Positions 33,179-42,500 are shown, counted from the stretch's first letter. The stretch: 64,000 nt of DNA from Amycolatopsis eburnea (GCF_003937945.1 NZ_RSEC01000058.1:1178001-1242000); one strand, 5' to 3'. Made by a program: numbers and translations. The notes: generated by a model from the letters alone, not told the origin.

Positions 33179-34990
33179 ATGTCCCTGCGCACATCCGCCC
33201 TCAGCCGGCTGCTGGCCGTGGGCTTGCTGTCGGCCGGGCTCGCCCAGGCGCCGGCGGTGGCGGCGGCGTCGCCGCAGATCGACCGGCTGAACCGCGGGGT
33301 GGTGAGCGTCCACACCGCCGCGGGCAACCGGGTCGGCTGGCGGCTGCTCGCCGGCGACCCGGCCGGGGTCGCGTTCGCCGTCTACCGCGACGGCACCCGC
33401 GTGACCACGACCCCCGCCGGCGGGCCGACCGGGTTCCTGGACGCCGGCGCGCCCGCCGGTGCGAAGTACGCCGTGCACGCGGTGGTCGGCGGCGTCGAGC
33501 GCGCGTCGGCGTTCGCCGCGGAGGAGTCGCTGACGCTCGACAGCACGGCCGCGGCGGGCACCCGCGACGTGCCGATCCAGGTGTCGGCCGGCGGCACGAC
33601 GCCGTCGGGCGAGAGCTACACCTACAGCGCGAACGACGCCAGCGTCGGCGACCTCGACGGCGACGGGCAGTACGAGTTCGTCGTGAAGTGGGATCCCAGC
33701 AACGCCAAGGACAATTCGCAGTCCGGCTACACCGGCAACGTCTACGTCGACGCCTACCGGCTGGACGGCACGCGCCTGTGGCGCATCGACCTGGGCCGCA
33801 ACATCCGCGCGGGCGCGCACTACACGCAGTTCCAGGTCTTCGACTACGACGGCGACGGCAAGGCCGAAGTCGCGATGAAGACGGCGGACGGCACGCGCTC
33901 GGGCACCGGCCAGGTCATCGGCAACGCGAGCGCGGACTACCGCAATTCCAGCGGGTACATCCTGTCCGGCCCGGAGTACCTGACGGTGTTCACCGGCCAG
34001 ACCGGCGCGGTGGCGGCCACGGTGAACTACGACCCGCCGCGCGGCACGGTGTCGTCGTGGGGCGACAGCTACGGCAACCGCGTCGACCGCTTCCTGGCCG
34101 GCACGGCGTACCTGGACGGCTCGCGCCCGAGCCTGATCATGAGCCGCGGCTACTACACGCGCACGGTGATCGCCGCCTGGGACTTCCGGAACGGCGCGCT
34201 GACCGAGCGCTGGAAGTTCGACTCGAACTCGGCCGGTTCGCAGTACGCCGGCCAGGGCAACCACCAGCTGGCGATCGCCGACGTCGACGCCGACGGGCGC
34301 GACGAGATCGTCTTCGGCGCGATGGCGATCAACGACAACGGTAGTCCACTGTGGAACACCCGGCTCGGCCACGGCGACGCCATGCACGTCGGTGACCTGA
34401 TCCCGGGCAGGCCGGGACTGGAAGAGTTCAAAGTGGACGAAGACACGTCGAAGCCGGGCGCCTGGATGGCCGACGCGAGAACGGGGCAGATCCTGTGGCA
34501 GTTCTCCTGCGGCTGCGACAACGGCCGCGGCGTGTCGGACGACATCTGGGCGGGCAGCCCGGGTGCCGAGTCCTGGTCGTCCGGGGTGGCGGGGCTGCTG
34601 AACACGAGCGGGCAGAACATCGGGCGCAAGCCGTCGTCGGCCAACTTCGTGGTCTGGTGGGACGGCGACGCCCAGCGCGAACTGCTGGACGGCACCCACA
34701 TCGACAAGTACGGCACGAGCGGGGACACGCGGCTGCTGACGGCGTCGGGCGTGCACGCCAACAACGGCACGAAGAACACCCCGGCGCTGCAGGCGGACCT
34801 GTTCGGCGACTGGCGCGAGGAGGTCGTCTGGGCGACGTCGGACAACCGGGCGCTGCGCATCTATTCGACGACGGACCCGACGAGCATTTCGCGGGTGTCG
34901 CTGATGCAGGACCGCCAGTACCGGGAAGCCGTGGCGTGGCAGAACACCGCGTACAACCAGCCGCCGCACCCGAGCGTCAATCCAGCGTGA
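33179..34990 (+). CDS. Secreted rhamnogalacturonan lyase, PL11 family
   Basis: 603 residues with a Sec signal (about 1-29) and the PL11 layout: N-terminal Fn3-like strand region, then an eight-bladed propeller with calcium-binding loops DLDGDGQYE, DYDGDGKAE and DVDADGRDE. GNHQLAIADVDADGRDEIV and GDAMHVGDL are characteristic of bacterial YesW/YesX-like lyases, which cleave the rhamnose-galacturonic acid backbone of pectin by beta-elimination. It starts 27 bp after the mannanase gene, so co-transcription is likely. Its last 14 bp overlap the convergent winged-helix gene. Confidence 0.92.
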   Translation: MSLRTSALSRLLAVGLLSAGLAQAPAVAAASPQIDRLNRGVVSVHTAAGNRVGWRLLAGDPAGVAFAVYRDGTRVTTTPAGGPTGFLDAGAPAGAKYAVHAVVGGVERASAFAAEESLTLDSTAAAGTRDVPIQVSAGGTTPSGESYTYSANDASVGDLDGDGQYEFVVKWDPSNAKDNSQSGYTGNVYVDAYRLDGTRLWRIDLGRNIRAGAHYTQFQVFDYDGDGKAEVAMKTADGTRSGTGQVIGNASADYRNSSGYILSGPEYLTVFTGQTGAVAATVNYDPPRGTVSSWGDSYGNRVDRFLAGTAYLDGSRPSLIMSRGYYTRTVIAAWDFRNGALTERWKFDSNSAGSQYAGQGNHQLAIADVDADGRDEIVFGAMAINDNGSPLWNTRLGHGDAMHVGDLIPGRPGLEEFKVDEDTSKPGAWMADARTGQILWQFSCGCDNGRGVSDDIWAGSPGAESWSSGVAGLLNTSGQNIGRKPSSANFVVWWDGDAQRELLDGTHIDKYGTSGDTRLLTASGVHANNGTKNTPALQADLFGDWREEVVWATSDNRALRIYSTTDPTSISRVSLMQDRQYREAVAWQNTAYNQPPHPSVNPA

Positions 34991-35447
34991 CGGGAGCCGA
35001 GCTTTCGAAGCGGTAACCGACCCCGCGGACCGTGGTGATCGGGTCGAGGTGCGGCTCGAGCTTCGCCCGCAGCTTGCGGACGTGCACGTCGACGGTGCGG
35101 TCGTTGCCGTCCTGCCGCGGCCAGAGCGCGGACTTCAGGGCGCCGCGGGTGAAGACGCGGTCCGGGTGGGCGCGCAGGTAGTGCAGCAGGTCGAATTCGA
35201 GGCGGGTCAGCTCGAGCGGGCGGCCCAGCAGGACCGCCCGCCTCGAGCCGCTTTCGATGCGCAGCACGGCATCCGGCACCGCCCGCAGGTGCCGCCGCGT
35301 ACTGACCACGTCGACGCTCGCCACGCCGTCGAGCGCACTGGCGAGCCGCGCGGCGAGCACGGCGGCATCAGCGGCCCGGCTGACGAGGTCGATCCGGATG
35401 CCCACGTGCACCACGTCGGCGGCTCGTCGTTCCGGGAGGATCGTCAT
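34977..35447 (-). CDS. Orphan winged-helix (OmpR/PhoB-type) DNA-binding protein
   Basis: 156 residues. The C-terminal 95 are a textbook Trans_reg_C domain (LELTRLEFDLLHYLRAHPDRVFTRGAL, RTVDVHVRKLRAKLEP, ITTVRGVGYRF). The N-terminal 60 are not a receiver domain: no acidic pocket and no phospho-Asp context, only VHVGIRIDLVSRAADAAVLAARL. So it is not a normal two-component regulator, and no kinase is adjacent. Start ATG 35447 chosen because a longer frame would run across the promoter region of the divergent GNAT gene. Confidence 0.82.
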   Translation of the reverse strand: MTILPERRAADVVHVGIRIDLVSRAADAAVLAARLASALDGVASVDVVSTRRHLRAVPDAVLRIESGSRRAVLLGRPLELTRLEFDLLHYLRAHPDRVFTRGALKSALWPRQDGNDRTVDVHVRKLRAKLEPHLDPITTVRGVGYRFESSAPVTLD

Positions 35448-35526
35448 GCGGACAGATTGTCGAGGTGGTGCGGGGTGCGGGGGTAGTGCGCCCGTCTGGT
35501 GAAACGACTTGCCCGCGTGGGGCAGG

Positions 35527-35970
35527 ATGGCCACCGTGGTGGAGATCAGCTTCCTGACCGAGTCCGACCGAGCCCGCTGGGAGGTGCTGACCCGCGGCAA
35601 GGACACCCACTTCGCGGTCGAGCGCGCCGACGGCGACTACGAACGCACCTGGCGGCGCCTGCTGGACGACGACCGGATCCACGGCGTCGCCGCCCGGCTG
35701 GACGGCGCGATGGTCGGCGTCGCGCACTACCTGTGCCACGCCAGCGTCTGGTACGCCGGGAAGTGCTACCTGGCGGACCTCTTCGTGGACCCGGCCGTCC
35801 GGCGCCGGGGCGTCGCGACGGCGATGATCGACTGGGTGGCCCGGGACGCCGAAGAGCGCGGCTTCCCGGGCCTCTACTGGAACACCCTGGCCGACGCCCC
35901 GGCCCGCGCGCTCTACGACAAGGTGGGCAAGTACCACGACGGCCTCATCCACTACAGCTACCGGCGCTGA
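35527..35970 (+). CDS. GNAT-family N-acetyltransferase
   Basis: 147 residues. The acetyl-CoA-binding motif A is clear: YLADLFVDPAVRRRGVATAMIDWVARDA, and motif B follows in YWNTLADAPARALYDKVG. Small-molecule or protein acetylation; acceptor unknown. ATG 35527 is used; GTG 35536 or 35539 are alternatives as no strong Shine-Dalgarno separates them. Confidence 0.85.
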   Translation: MATVVEISFLTESDRARWEVLTRGKDTHFAVERADGDYERTWRRLLDDDRIHGVAARLDGAMVGVAHYLCHASVWYAGKCYLADLFVDPAVRRRGVATAMIDWVARDAEERGFPGLYWNTLADAPARALYDKVGKYHDGLIHYSYRR

Positions 35971-36050
35971 TCGTCCCGTTCCCACGATGTGGGTGACCTC
36001 CGCGAACCTGGCTAAAGTCCTGGTACTCCATCCGTGAAGGAGCGTGGGAC

Positions 36051-36245
36051 GTGCCCAGGACGATCCGCTCGGCCGCGCTCGCGCTCGCCGCTTTCCTCGT
36101 ACTCGCCGGCTGCCGCGCCGAACACCCGCCCCCGCCCGAGAAGCGGTGGCCGGTGCTGGCCGAGGCGGGGTCAGTCCAGCCCGAGGTGCTCGCGCAGGGT
36201 CGTGCCCGTGTACTCCGTGCGGAACGAGCCGCGTTCCTGCAGTAG
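36051..36245 (+). pseudogene. Truncated lipoprotein gene (5' fragment)
   Basis: GTG 36051 (GAAGGAG upstream) opens a good lipoprotein signal: basic start, hydrophobic core and lipobox LAGC (Cys21). The mature part reads RAEHPPPPEKRWPVLAEAG and then runs into sequence antisense to the convergent monooxygenase gene from 36171, ending after 64 codons. Only the signal and linker look genuine. It is probably the 5' remnant of a larger lipoprotein gene cut off by a rearrangement that placed the monooxygenase pair here. Confidence 0.55.
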
Positions 36246-37502
36246 CGGCACCACGGTGTCGGCGAATTCGTCCAGACCGCCCGGGGTCACGTGCGGGACC
36301 AGGATGAACCCGTCGCTCGCGTCGGCCTGCACCAGCTCGTCGATCGCGCCGGCGACCGTCGACGGTGAGCCGATGAACGTCTGGCGGGCCGTCACCTCGA
36401 TGATCAGCTCGCGGATCGACAGGTTCTTCGCCTCCGCCAGCTGCCGCCACTCGCGCGCGGTGGCCAGCGGGTCGCGGTACATGCGCACGCTCGCGCGGCC
36501 GCGGGCGATCGTGTGGTCGCCGAGGACCGGGTCGGACTCGGGGAGCGGGCCGTCCGGGTCGTAGGCGCTCAGCTCGGTGTTCCACAGCTGCTCGAGGAAC
36601 TTGATCGCGGTCTGCCCGCTGACCTGCTGCCGCCGGACGACGTGCGCGCGTTCGTGGGCGTCGGCGTCGGTGTCGCCGAGGACGAACGTCGCCGCGGGCA
36701 GGATCACCAGCTGCTCCGGTGTGCGGCCGTACTTCGCGAGCCTGCCCTTGACGTCGGAGTAGAACGCCTGCCCGGCTTCCAAAGTCCCGTAGCGGCTGAA
36801 GATCGCGTCGGCGGTCGACGCGGCGAACTCGCGGCCCTCCTCCGAGTCGCCGGCCTGGATGATCACCGGGCGGCCCTGGGGGCTGCGCGGCACCGGGAAC
36901 CGGCCTTCGATGTCGAAGTGCGCGTCGTGGTGCGAGAACGCGCCCGCCGCCGGGTCGCGCAGGAACACGCCCGAAGCGGCGTCGGCGGCGATCTCGTCGC
37001 CGCGCCACGAGTCGAACAGCTCCCACGCCGTGCGCAGGAACGTCTCCGCGCGCTCGTAGCGCTGGTCCTGCGGCAGGAACCCGCCGCGGCGGAAGTTCTC
37101 GCCGGTGAAGGCGTCCCACGACGTCACGACGTTCCAGGCCGCGCGCCCGGCCGAGAGGTGGTCCAGCGACGCGAACTGGCGGGCCACCTCGAACGGCTCG
37201 TTGAACGTCGAGTTGATCGTGCCGGCCAGCCCGAGCCGCTCGGTGACCGCCGCCAGCGCGGACAGCACCGTGAACGTGTCCGGGCGGCCGACGACGTCGA
37301 GGTCGTAGATCTCGCCGTTCTGCTCGCGCAGCCGCAAGCCTTCGGCCAGGAAGAAGAAGTCGAACTTCGCGCGCTCGGCGGTCTGCGCGAGCTTGACGAA
37401 CGAGCTGAACTCGATGTGGCTGCCCGCCTCCGGGTCGCTCCACACGGTCGTGTTGTTGACGCCGGGGAAGTGCGCCGCGAGGTGGATCTGCTTGCGGGTC
37501 AT
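36171..37502 (-). CDS. FMN-dependent LLM monooxygenase, NtaA/SnaA/DszA type (1)
   Basis: 443 residues, the normal length for the family. KQIHLAAHFPGVNNTTVWSDP is the usual start, FDFFFLAEG and LSAGRAAWNVVTSW are the FMN-binding core, and QAGDSEEGREFAA is the phosphate-binding region. Members oxidise chelates, sulfur compounds or other small organics using FMNH2 supplied by a reductase. ATG follows AGGAGG. It lies 11 bp after a second, related gene. Confidence 0.9.
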   Translation of the reverse strand: MTRKQIHLAAHFPGVNNTTVWSDPEAGSHIEFSSFVKLAQTAERAKFDFFFLAEGLRLREQNGEIYDLDVVGRPDTFTVLSALAAVTERLGLAGTINSTFNEPFEVARQFASLDHLSAGRAAWNVVTSWDAFTGENFRRGGFLPQDQRYERAETFLRTAWELFDSWRGDEIAADAASGVFLRDPAAGAFSHHDAHFDIEGRFPVPRSPQGRPVIIQAGDSEEGREFAASTADAIFSRYGTLEAGQAFYSDVKGRLAKYGRTPEQLVILPAATFVLGDTDADAHERAHVVRRQQVSGQTAIKFLEQLWNTELSAYDPDGPLPESDPVLGDHTIARGRASVRMYRDPLATAREWRQLAEAKNLSIRELIIEVTARQTFIGSPSTVAGAIDELVQADASDGFILVPHVTPGGLDEFADTVVPLLQERGSFRTEYTGTTLREHLGLD

Positions 37503-37513
37503 CTCGGTCCTCC

Positions 37514-38710
37514 TCAGACGGCGGCGTAGCGGTTGGCGGGGCGGGACAACCCGAGCAGCCCGCGCAGGGTGTTCGTTTCGTATTCGGTGCGGAAGGCCCC
37601 GCGCGCCTGCAGCTCCGGCACCAGGCCGCGGGTGATGGCGGTCAGGTCGTGCGGCACCGCGCCCGGCCGCAGCCGGAAGCCGGACAGCCCGGCGGCCTGC
37701 CAGTCGAGCAGGAGGTCCGCGAGCCCGGCCGGGGTCCCGGTGAAGACGTGCGCGTCGGAGGTGTACTCCTCGCCGGACAGCTCGTCGAGCCGCGCTTTGC
37801 GGTCCGCGGCCGCCTGCTCGGTCTCGCCGAGGAACACGACGACGTCGCCGAAGACGTGCAGCGGCTCGGCACCGCGGCCGGCGAGGTCCTGCTCGTCGCG
37901 CACCTCGGCGACGATCGACGCGGCCTGCGCGCGGTGCGACGGCGTCACGTAGACGACGTCGGCCGAGCGGGCGGCGAGCCGGTACGGGACGGCGGCGTGG
38001 GCCAGCGCGGTGACCGGCGGCTGCCCCTGCGGCGGCCGCGGCGTGATCGACGGGCCCTTGACGGAGAACCAGCGGCCCTCGAAGTCGATGTAGTGCAGCT
38101 TCGCGCGGTCGACGAACCGGCCGGTGGCGACGTCGCGGATTTCGGCGTCGTCCTCCCAGCTGTCCCACAGCCGGCGCAGCACCTCGACGTAGTCCGCGGC
38201 CTCGTCGAACAGGTCGCGCAGCGGGCTCGGCCGTCCCGGCTCCGCGGAATCCTCGAGCCGGAACTCGCCGAACTCGCGGCGCCCGAAGTGCCGGTTGTCC
38301 TCGGCCCGCCCGGCGACCTGCACGCGGACCCCGGCGCGGCCGGTGCTGACGTAGTCGAGCGTGGCGATCGCCTTGGACAGGTGGAACGGCTCGGTGTGCG
38401 TGACGACGGCGGTCGGCACCAGCCCGACGTGCGAGGTCAGCGGCGCGACGCGGGCGGCGATCAGGACGGCGTCGAGCCGCCCCTGGACGATGCCGTCCCG
38501 CTCACCCGGCCGGTCGAGGTAGTTCACGGTCTGCAGGGCGAGCGAGTCTTCGAAGGTGACGAAGTCGAGCTTGCCGGCCTCGGCTTCGCGGACGACGTCC
38601 GTCCAGTACCCGGCGGTGAGCAGCTCACCGGGCCGTGCCCCCGGCTCCCGCCAGGCGGCGGGGTGCCACCCGGCCCCATCCAGCGCGACGGCGATCCGTG
38701 GTCCTGTCAT
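37514..38710 (-). CDS. FMN-dependent LLM monooxygenase, NtaA/SnaA/DszA type (2)
   Basis: 398 residues, related to the next gene but shorter. GPRIAVALDGAGWHPAAW start, LDFVTFEDS, LDYVSTGRAGVRVQVAG core, and a C-terminus GAFRTEYETNTLRGLLGL parallel to GSFRTEYTGTTLREHLGL of its neighbour. The pair was probably made by an old duplication and may act on one pathway. No flavin reductase is adjacent. Confidence 0.88.
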   Translation of the reverse strand: MTGPRIAVALDGAGWHPAAWREPGARPGELLTAGYWTDVVREAEAGKLDFVTFEDSLALQTVNYLDRPGERDGIVQGRLDAVLIAARVAPLTSHVGLVPTAVVTHTEPFHLSKAIATLDYVSTGRAGVRVQVAGRAEDNRHFGRREFGEFRLEDSAEPGRPSPLRDLFDEAADYVEVLRRLWDSWEDDAEIRDVATGRFVDRAKLHYIDFEGRWFSVKGPSITPRPPQGQPPVTALAHAAVPYRLAARSADVVYVTPSHRAQAASIVAEVRDEQDLAGRGAEPLHVFGDVVVFLGETEQAAADRKARLDELSGEEYTSDAHVFTGTPAGLADLLLDWQAAGLSGFRLRPGAVPHDLTAITRGLVPELQARGAFRTEYETNTLRGLLGLSRPANRYAAV

Positions 38711-38885
38711 CCCGGCGTTCCCTTCTCTTCGGCCCGTACCCGCAGTTTGCGCCGGTTCCCGCGGGGCGGGCCGGAGTGGCCAATGGCTGGGACGGGCCGG
38801 GGTGGCCGGGAATAAACCGCGAAGCCCCGGTTCCGCTCCGTGGACGTCCTGGTCGCCCGCCCCGCCGATCCCGACAATGCCCCGC

Positions 38886-40139
38886 ATGACCAACGACGAG
38901 ACGGCCTACGACCGGACCCGCGTGGCGCAGTGGCGGAACGGGCGGGCGCGGATGCCGGGGCTGAACCGGCGGGACCTGCTGCGGCTGACGGCGGCCGGTG
39001 GCGTCGCGCTGGCCGTCGGCACCGCCGGGCCGGGGGTGGCCGCCGCCGAGGGCGGGCCGATCGTGAAGCCGTTGCCGCCGGAGCTGTTCGACGTCTACGG
39101 CAGCAACGCCGAGATGCGCTGGGAATCGATGCGGGGCCAGGGCTACCTCACCCCGGTCGACCGGTTCTTCGTCCGCGACCACACCTCGACGCCCGTGCTC
39201 GACGCCGCGACCTGGCGGCTGAAGCTGTTCGGCTCGGGCCTGCGCGGCGCGCCGACCGCCGAGGCGCCGGTCGAGCTGTCCTACCGCGAGCTGCGCGCGC
39301 TGCCGTCGGAAACGATCACCGCGTTCGTCGAATGCACCGGCAACGGCCGCAGCTTCTTCGGCAGCCAGCAGGGCCAGACCGTCAGCGGGACGGCGTGGAA
39401 GCTGGGCGCGGTCGGGGTGGCGCGCTGGCGCGGCGTCCGGCTCGCGACGGTGCTCGCGCGGGCCGGGCTGACCCGGGACGCCGTCGACGTCCTGCCGGAG
39501 GGACTCGACCCCGATTACGTCGCGGCGGGGATCAACCTCGGCAAGGTGCGGCGGCCGCTGCCGGTCGGCAAGGCGCTGCAGGACACCCTGCTCGCCTACG
39601 AGATGAACGGCCAGCCGCTGCCGCCCGACCACGGTTTCCCGGTGCGGCTCGTGGTGCCGTCGTGGGCCGGGATCGCGTCGATCAAGTGGCTCGGCCGGAT
39701 CGAGGTCTCGGCGACGCCGCTGGTGTCGCCGTGGAACACGCAGTTCTACCGCCTGCTGGGCCCGGACTACCCGGCCGAAGGCACGGTCGTCACCGAACAG
39801 GTGGTGAAGAGCGCTTTCGAACTCCCGTGGGGCGCGACGCTCGCGGCCGGGCAGCGGCAGGTGCTGCGCGGCCGGTCCTGGTCGGGCCACGGGCGGATCC
39901 GCCGGGTCGAGGTCAGCACGGACGGCGGCACGTGGCAGCCCGCGAGGCCGGTCGGCCCGGCGCTCGACCGCGGCTGGCTGCGGTGGGAGTTCCCGTGGCG
40001 CCCCCGCGCGGCCGGGCCGTACACGCTGCGGGCGCGCGCCACCGACGTCACCGGTGCCCGGCAGCCCGACGTGACGCCGTATAACACGCAGGGCTACCTG
40101 TTCGGCGCGGTCGTCCGGCACCCGGTGACGGTGGCCTAG
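38886..40139 (+). CDS. Tat-exported molybdopterin-dependent oxidoreductase (sulfite oxidase family)
   Basis: 417 residues. Tat signal with NRRDLLRLTAAGG followed by a hydrophobic stretch; Moco domain with the Mo-ligating Cys in FVECTGNGRSF; C-terminal dimerisation domain (WSGHGRIRRVEVSTDGGTWQPA). Like SorA/YedY-type enzymes it should act outside the membrane after folding with cofactor. Substrate may be sulfite or methionine sulfoxide; not decidable. ATG 38886 or 38877 possible; neither has a strong ribosome site. Confidence 0.88.
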   Translation: MTNDETAYDRTRVAQWRNGRARMPGLNRRDLLRLTAAGGVALAVGTAGPGVAAAEGGPIVKPLPPELFDVYGSNAEMRWESMRGQGYLTPVDRFFVRDHTSTPVLDAATWRLKLFGSGLRGAPTAEAPVELSYRELRALPSETITAFVECTGNGRSFFGSQQGQTVSGTAWKLGAVGVARWRGVRLATVLARAGLTRDAVDVLPEGLDPDYVAAGINLGKVRRPLPVGKALQDTLLAYEMNGQPLPPDHGFPVRLVVPSWAGIASIKWLGRIEVSATPLVSPWNTQFYRLLGPDYPAEGTVVTEQVVKSAFELPWGATLAAGQRQVLRGRSWSGHGRIRRVEVSTDGGTWQPARPVGPALDRGWLRWEFPWRPRAAGPYTLRARATDVTGARQPDVTPYNTQGYLFGAVVRHPVTVA

Positions 40140-40374
40140 TGGTGGGTTTCCATCGCTGCCTCCTTCCTGCCGCGCATCGACGGTAGGGAGGAACGGCGGG
40201 GTGGCAGCTCGCCGTCGCAGTGAAAAACCCTTCGGTAACGCCCCTTGACAAGGTGCGCGGCCGAACCGGCCCGGCGCGTTCAGCGCAGGCGGCGGGCCCG
40301 TTCGAGGCAATTCTGCAACACCGCTGGCCCCGGCGGGACGGCTCGTTGTTCGCTGGGGGCGGGAGGGCGGTGCG

Positions 40375-41916
40375 ATGCGACGGGTGAGCGCGGGACGGCG
40401 AGCGGGCTGGCTGCTGCGGACGAACCGCGTGCTCGGCGCCCGGCCGCGGTACCGCCGCCTCACGGCCTTCGCCGCGGACTTCGACGCCGACGGCGTGACC
40501 CCGTCGGTGTCGGTCAGCACCTTGTCCCGCTGGGAAAACCGCGTCACGACGGTGCCGGGCGCGGCGGTGCGGCGCTACGAACGGATGCTCGACCTCCGGC
40601 CCGGGCTCCTCGTCGCGGTCAACGACACGGTCGCGCGGTACCTCACGCCGCCGACCCAGGCCGTGCCGCCGTGGGCGCGGCACCGGCGGCCGAACCCGGG
40701 GGCGCCGCTCGACGAGCTGGTCGACCTGGCCGTCACCGAAGCCGTGCTCGGCAGCGAGGAATGGGATCGCCTGACCGAGCTGCTCGCCGTCCGGCCGCAG
40801 CTGGTCCTGAGTCCCGCGTCGACCTGGCAACGGCTTTCGGAACGGCTGCTCACCGAGATGTGCATCGCGGACGGCGTTTCGTGGATGCGCCGGGCCGAGG
40901 CGTTCCACCGGCTCATCGTGCACCCGGTCGGCCAGCGGGCGGCCATGACCACCGCCGCCGCGGCGGCCGCGGACACCTCCGCGCAGAGCCTGATCGGCAC
41001 CCTCGGCGTGTTCAGCGCGAGCGCCCACCCCGACGCCAGTTCGTCGGTCGTCCGGCACCTCACCGACCCGCTGACCGACCGGACCTTCTACGGGGCCCTG
41101 CTGACCAGCGTCAAGAAGCTGCGGTTCGGGCACTTCGACGACCGGCAGACGGCGTCCCTGCTGCCGATCCTGTGCGCGCTCGTGGCGGCGGGCGGCGGCG
41201 AGCGGACGTCGCTGGCGGCACGGTTGCTGCAGCTGCTTCCCCGTGAGCTGCAAGCGAAAGTCCCGAGCCGGGTGTGGGCCGCGGCGATGGCCGCGCTGTG
41301 GCCGGCGGCCGCGCCGGTCTCGGAACGGCTGGCCGCCGAGACGCTGGAAGCGATCGAGGAGCCGCCGCCCGATCCGCTGCTCGCGGTGTTCATCGGCGAG
41401 ATGCTGGACGACCCCGTGTTCGACGTCCGGCTCTGCACGATGTTCCTGCTCTACGCGACCCCGTACCGCGCGCCGCTGGCGCACGCGCTCGCCCGCGAGC
41501 TGGCCGGCACCCTCCGGCGGCGCGGCCACCCCGACCGCGTCCAGCGCCTCCTCGACGCGCTGCGCATCCTCGGCGGCGCGGAGGAACGGCGGCTCATCGA
41601 GGCGATGGTGCTCGCCGACCACCTCGGGATCGCGGTCCGCGATTCCGCCGCGTACGCGCTGGGCCACGTCGGCGGCGTCAGCCCCGACGACTTCTACCGC
41701 CGGGCGTTCGCCCGCTACGCCGAGAACGCCCGGCACGACGACAGCGCGCGCTCGGCGTCGGTGCTCGACCGGCTGGTGTACTGCATGGGGATCGGCGACC
41801 GCCGTGCTCTCCTCGGCGAAGTCGTCGCCCGCCCCGAACTGCCGGCCCGCGTCCGCACGGCGGCGACGTGGTGGGCCGGGCTGCCGGCGTACATCAGGGA
41901 GAGCGCGGCCCGGTAA
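40375..41916 (+). CDS. Large protein with N-terminal HTH and helical-repeat (HEAT-like) body, unknown role
   Basis: 513 residues. The first 75 look like an XRE-type helix-turn-helix (RRLTAFAADF, then SVSTLSRWENRVTTVPG). The rest is alpha-helical and repetitive, with HEAT-like segments such as FDVRLCTMFLLYATPYRAPLAHALAREL, VQRLLDALRILGGAEERRLIEAMV and AVRDSAAYALGHVGG. No enzymatic motif and no membrane segment. It is followed 50 bp on by the MarR gene of the homogentisate cluster. Such proteins may be sensory regulators in which the repeats bind a partner; function not known. Confidence 0.75.
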   Translation: MRRVSAGRRAGWLLRTNRVLGARPRYRRLTAFAADFDADGVTPSVSVSTLSRWENRVTTVPGAAVRRYERMLDLRPGLLVAVNDTVARYLTPPTQAVPPWARHRRPNPGAPLDELVDLAVTEAVLGSEEWDRLTELLAVRPQLVLSPASTWQRLSERLLTEMCIADGVSWMRRAEAFHRLIVHPVGQRAAMTTAAAAAADTSAQSLIGTLGVFSASAHPDASSSVVRHLTDPLTDRTFYGALLTSVKKLRFGHFDDRQTASLLPILCALVAAGGGERTSLAARLLQLLPRELQAKVPSRVWAAAMAALWPAAAPVSERLAAETLEAIEEPPPDPLLAVFIGEMLDDPVFDVRLCTMFLLYATPYRAPLAHALARELAGTLRRRGHPDRVQRLLDALRILGGAEERRLIEAMVLADHLGIAVRDSAAYALGHVGGVSPDDFYRRAFARYAENARHDDSARSASVLDRLVYCMGIGDRRALLGEVVARPELPARVRTAATWWAGLPAYIRESAAR

Positions 41917-41918
41917 AT

Positions 41919-41938
41919 ATAGTTTTCACTTTGACTAT
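41919..41938. promoter_or_regulatory. Putative MarR operator 1 (homogentisate cluster)
   Basis: ATAGTTTTCACTTTGACTAT contains ATAGT...ACTAT inverted halves and overlaps the -35 (TTGACT, 41931-41936) of the MarR promoter (-10 TAGGCT, 41954-41959, 17-bp spacer). It matches the site at 42497-42516 at TAGT, the central CA, a T and ACTA. Two such sites flanking the marR gene suggest control of both marR and hmgA. Confidence 0.65.
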
Positions 41939-41966
41939 CTGTGCTGCCCGCGTTAGGCTTCGCCCC

Positions 41967-42500
41967 GTGCAGGACGTGACCGCCACCGAGCTGGACTTCT
42001 GGTCGTTCGTGGCGCTGGCGAACCGGCGGCTGGCCGAGGAGTACGGCTTCCGGCACCAGCTCGCCACCGAGGTGCTGCTGACCCTCAACCGCGCCTCCGA
42101 CCTGGTCACCTACGACCTCGAGGCCGCCGTGCACCGGCCGCGCGGGCGGTCGTGGTCGGCCTTCCGGCTGCTGTTCGTGGTGTGGCTGGCCGGCCCGCTG
42201 GAGCCCAAGAGTGCCGCGCGGCTGACCGGGATGAGCCGGGCGGCCGTGTCGAACCTGGCCAAGGCGCTGGTCGCGGACGGCCTGCTCGACCGCACCCCGG
42301 ACGAGCACGACGGCCGCTCGGTCCGGCTCTCGCTGACCGACGCCGGGCACGACGAGATGGTTTCGGTGTTCCAGGAGCACAACGAGCGCGAGTTCGGCTG
42401 GACGGACGCGCTCACCGAGACCGAGCAGCGCATCCTCGTGATGCTGCTGGGCAAGCTGATCACCAGCCGCGCCGGGTTCGACGCGCGCAGCCGCAGTTAG
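41967..42500 (+). CDS. MarR-family regulator of the homogentisate operon
   Basis: 177 residues with an extended N-terminus and the MarR winged helix (SAARLTGMSRAAVSNLAKALVADGLLDR, wing DEHDGRSVRLSLTDAG). GTG 41967 lies 7 nt after a TAGGCT -10, so the mRNA is probably leaderless. It ends 35 bp before hmgA, with an operator-like inverted repeat overlapping its own stop codon. The likely inducer is homogentisate or a related aromatic acid. Confidence 0.88.
   Translation: MQDVTATELDFWSFVALANRRLAEEYGFRHQLATEVLLTLNRASDLVTYDLEAAVHRPRGRSWSAFRLLFVVWLAGPLEPKSAARLTGMSRAAVSNLAKALVADGLLDRTPDEHDGRSVRLSLTDAGHDEMVSVFQEHNEREFGWTDALTETEQRILVMLLGKLITSRAGFDARSRS

Noticed and set aside
31018..34344. A 1108-codon frame crossing the mannanase and rhamnogalacturonan lyase genes
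   Set aside because: It spans two clear genes in another frame and has Arg/Pro-rich low-complexity sequence typical of a shadow frame.
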